DNA of 7,737 nucleotides from an uncultured Sulfuricurvum sp. (GTDB lineage: Bacteria > Campylobacterota > Campylobacteria > Campylobacterales > Sulfurimonadaceae), in NCBI RefSeq assembly GCF_937936435.1, contig NZ_CALDDG010000065.1:1-7737 (forward strand). The letters run 5' to 3'. The notes below the pieces were generated by a model that ran no database searches, was not told where the DNA came from, and was given only the letters and a program-made list of their open reading frames with translations. The translations under genes and the position numbers were made by a program. Shown here one piece after another: positions 5,908-7,737 of this stretch (the first letter of the stretch is position 1; the number at the start of each line of letters is the position of its first letter).

Positions 5908-6420
5908 ATGCCTGGCGAGGATACAGAGAATCAAACAGTTTCGGAAACGAACGTGTCCGAGGGACATTCAAGTAAAAAATTGCTCATTTTGATCGGGGCT
6001 CTTTTTACGTTCCTACTGATCGCAGGAGGGATTATTGCTTACGTCGTTTTGCATAATGACGATACATCTCAGACCCTCCCCGAGGAGACGGCGAAAAACG
6101 ATGCATTGACGGATATCGGCGCATTGTATCCTCTGGATACGTTTACCGTAAACGTCCTCTCAGATGACGGCAGAGAACATTATTTAAAGACGCAGATGAA
6201 CCTGGAACTTAATACGGCGGAAGTGAATCCCGAGATCGATAAGAAAAAAGCGGAGTTGCGCGATATCATCATCGGTATATTGTCATCTAAGTCAATGGAA
6301 GAGGTATCGACCGAAGTGGGGAAAGAGCATCTGAAAAAAGAGATTACGGATCAGATCAATCTCCGTCTTGCCGAGGCAAAAATCAAAAACGTCTATTTCA
6401 CAGATTTTGTAGAAGAATGA
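5908..6420 (+). CDS. fliL: Flagellar basal body-associated protein FliL
   Basis: 170 residues with the standard FliL plan: a short acidic cytoplasmic N-terminus (1-23), one transmembrane helix (about 24-47), an acidic linker, and a periplasmic domain (about 70-170) related to stomatin/SPFH folds. Family landmarks are LDTFTVNV (76-83), HYLKTQMNLEL (91-101), LRDIIIGILSSKS (117-129), GKEHLKKEI (138-146) and the end IKNVYFTDFVEE. FliL sits in the inner membrane around the stator units and supports torque and motor function. AGAGGAA lies about eight bases before ATG 5908; no sigma-28 or sigma-54 promoter was recognised in the 87-nt gap upstream. The stop overlaps the next start by ATGA. In related Campylobacter and Helicobacter genomes acpS is the neighbour as far as I recall; here it is not. 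Confidence 0.93.
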   Translation: MPGEDTENQTVSETNVSEGHSSKKLLILIGALFTFLLIAGGIIAYVVLHNDDTSQTLPEETAKNDALTDIGALYPLDTFTVNVLSDDGREHYLKTQMNLELNTAEVNPEIDKKKAELRDIIIGILSSKSMEEVSTEVGKEHLKKEITDQINLRLAEAKIKNVYFTDFVEE

Positions 6421-6722
6421 GTGAGATAAACGTCGGAAGAAGCGTCATGGACGTATTGGGCTTTGAAACCTTTATCTCGGTTCCGATTCTGATTTTTGTA
6501 TATTATACGGGAGCTTTGCTTATCCCTTTTATGCTTTTGTATTATCGCCGTTCATTGGAAAGACGGGTATCTTTAGAGGGGCGATGGCGGGGGGCTAAAA
6601 TGAAGATTTTGGCGTTATTTATCGTATGCTTCCTCTTAGGGCAGATCATGTGGAGAATGATGTTCGAAGTGATGATCGGATATTTTCAAATGCATGAGTA
6701 TCTCAGGGGACTTGCACATTGA
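6417..6722 (+). CDS. Small two-helix membrane protein, unrecognised, coupled to fliL
   Basis: 101 residues from ATG 6417, overlapping the fliL stop by four bases (ATGA), which suggests coupled translation and a shared transcript; the Shine-Dalgarno (AGAAG) is weak. Two hydrophobic helices are visible, at about 18-43 (ISVPILIFVYYTGALLIP core) and 64-80 (ILALFIVCFLLGQIMW). They are joined by a strongly basic loop (43-61, six Arg, one Lys), which by the positive-inside rule should be cytoplasmic, placing both ends in the periplasm. A short amphipathic tail, FQMHEYLRGLAH, follows. I do not recognise the family; the start of helix 1 has a faint resemblance to DUF4282 membrane proteins. Its genetic link suggests a role near the flagellar motor or simply in the membrane, but no function can be given. 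It ends 22 nt from the convergent EAL gene. Confidence 0.75.
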   Translation: MSEINVGRSVMDVLGFETFISVPILIFVYYTGALLIPFMLLYYRRSLERRVSLEGRWRGAKMKILALFIVCFLLGQIMWRMMFEVMIGYFQMHEYLRGLAH

Positions 6723-6744
6723 CCTGAGGCGCTACGGCTGAAGC

Positions 6745-7737
6745 TTACTCTGATCGTGCGTCGATTGTTTCGACGGGCATGCCGAAATAATACCCTTGCG
6801 AATACGGTATCCCGATGGCTTTGACCACCTCATAAACCTCTTTGGAATGGACAAATTCGGCGATAATCCGGCAATTGAGTGATTGTGCCAGATGAACGAT
6901 CGTTTTACAGATATTCAGGCTATTAGGATTTTCGTGAATATCACGAATAAATGAGCCGTCTATTTTTAAATAATCGACATTCATTTTCTGCAATCGCAAG
7001 AAGTTCGATTTCTCGCTTCCGAAGTCGTCCAGAGCGATTTTATACCCCTCTTTTTTCAACTCGGAGAGCTGTTCTATCGAGGCCTCGTTTTCATGTGCCG
7101 AGATATTCTCCAAAATTTCGAGCGTCACCCGTTCCGGTGCGATTCGGTAGTGCTCCGATAGCATTTTTAGCAATGGAGGAAGTGTTTTTTCTCTTAAATC
7201 TTCTTCGGTAATATTGATACTGAAATCATAAGGTTTGTTTTGAAAATATTCAAAAGATTTTGTCGCTATTACTTTGGTTATATTGGGCAAAAGCCCGGCA
7301 AGTCTGGCAGGTTCGATAAAATAAAACGGAGTAATGACGGTGCCGTTGTCGATCAACCGTGCCAAACACTCGTATTTAACGACCTGATGAGTAGCATTAT
7401 CGATAATCGGCTGAAAATAGGGGATGATAGCATCATTATTGATCGCATCGCGTACTTTGAGCATCCATTCTATCGTCTCTTTTTGCTTCTTGATAAACAA
7501 CGACTCGGGCGTATAGGTTAGAAATCTGTTGGTTCCGCTTTGACGGGCCTCTTTCATAGCGGCATGAGCTTTCACCAGCGCGCTTTCGGTACTGTTGGCG
7601 CCGTGTTTTTCCGTAATTCCTATCGTACATGACAAATGGATTAAAAATTCTCCGACTTTGAATTTTTTCATTTGCAGAGAGTCGATGATTTTGGATGCAA
7701 GTTCTTCTTTATCGATATCCGAATTTTCAGGAAGGAT
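6745..7737 (-). CDS. GGDEF-EAL cyclic-di-GMP signalling protein, C-terminal part
   Basis: The frame is open to the right edge, so the ATG at 7671 is internal and the N-terminus lies outside the window. The visible 330 residues begin with the end of a GGDEF domain (strand FLIHLSCTIGI, then AHAAMKEARQSGTNRF); the GGDEF motif itself is not in view. A complete EAL domain follows (about residues 90-325 of the visible part). Its motif reads ECL (Glu123), with Asn175, Glu207, Asp237-Asp238 (in DDFGS), Lys258, Glu294 and Gln314 present, so phosphodiesterase activity is possible. The DDFGTG loop appears as DDFGSE, a change near the active site. Over the last 66 or so residues of the EAL domain about half are identical to the PAS-GGDEF-EAL protein at 3159-4802, so the two are paralogues. 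No membrane segment is seen in this part. It converges on the fliL group. Confidence 0.92.
   Translation of the reverse strand: MLPENSDIDKEELASKIIDSLQMKKFKVGEFLIHLSCTIGITEKHGANSTESALVKAHAAMKEARQSGTNRFLTYTPESLFIKKQKETIEWMLKVRDAINNDAIIPYFQPIIDNATHQVVKYECLARLIDNGTVITPFYFIEPARLAGLLPNITKVIATKSFEYFQNKPYDFSINITEEDLREKTLPPLLKMLSEHYRIAPERVTLEILENISAHENEASIEQLSELKKEGYKIALDDFGSEKSNFLRLQKMNVDYLKIDGSFIRDIHENPNSLNICKTIVHLAQSLNCRIIAEFVHSKEVYEVVKAIGIPYSQGYYFGMPVETIDARSE

Noticed and set aside
6723..6744. Terminator between the convergent genes
   Set aside because: The 22-nt gap shows no stable stem and no T-run.
7630..7671. ATG at 7671 as the start of a short EAL protein
   Set aside because: The frame continues open to the right edge, and the residues on both sides of the ATG belong to a GGDEF domain end, so the ATG is internal.

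Overview
The window looks like chromosomal DNA from a free-living Campylobacterota (formerly Epsilonproteobacteria), in the style of the sulfur-oxidising Sulfuricurvum/Sulfurimonas group. This is inferred from tightly packed genes, moderate GC with AT-rich gaps, TTG/GTG starts, abundant one-component c-di-GMP proteins and a FliL of the usual type. No rRNA, tRNA, mobile element, CRISPR array or prophage gene was seen.

Layout. Positions 1-4802 hold six genes, all on the minus strand. In transcription order they are: a PAS-GGDEF-EAL cyclic-di-GMP protein (4802-3159); a divergent family-4-like uracil-DNA glycosylase (about 3085-2423); an exported periplasmic-binding-fold protein (2426-1362); a Crp/Fnr-family regulator (about 1384-719); a ferritin-like diiron protein of the DPS-like kind (658-152); and the start of a small exported protein cut by the left edge (149-1). 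Several junctions suggest coupled translation: a 4-nt ATGA overlap, a 23-47 nt overlap and a 2-nt gap. A 60-nt gap before the ferritin gene holds a strong ribosome binding site and a palindrome. A 220-nt AT-rich divergent spacer (4803-5022) separates this block from three plus-strand genes: an HDOD protein (5023-5820), fliL (5908-6420) and a 101-residue two-helix membrane protein that overlaps fliL by ATGA (6417-6722). A second GGDEF-EAL protein (6745 to beyond 7737, minus strand) converges on them and is cut by the right edge.

How the parts fit. The right two thirds read as a signalling and motility neighbourhood: two related c-di-GMP proteins flank an HDOD protein and the flagellar basal-body protein FliL. 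The left third reads as a redox/iron stress and DNA maintenance group: ferritin-like protein, Crp/Fnr regulator and an Fe-S glycosylase relative. Most genes belong to known families. The points that stand out are the glycosylase relative, which keeps its four Fe-S cysteines but appears to have lost two active-site residues; two short 5-4-5 or 6-4-6 palindromes in regulatory gaps; an unrecognised membrane protein coupled to fliL; and a ferritin-like protein coupled to an exported partner. I see no convincing evidence for a wholly new multi-gene system.
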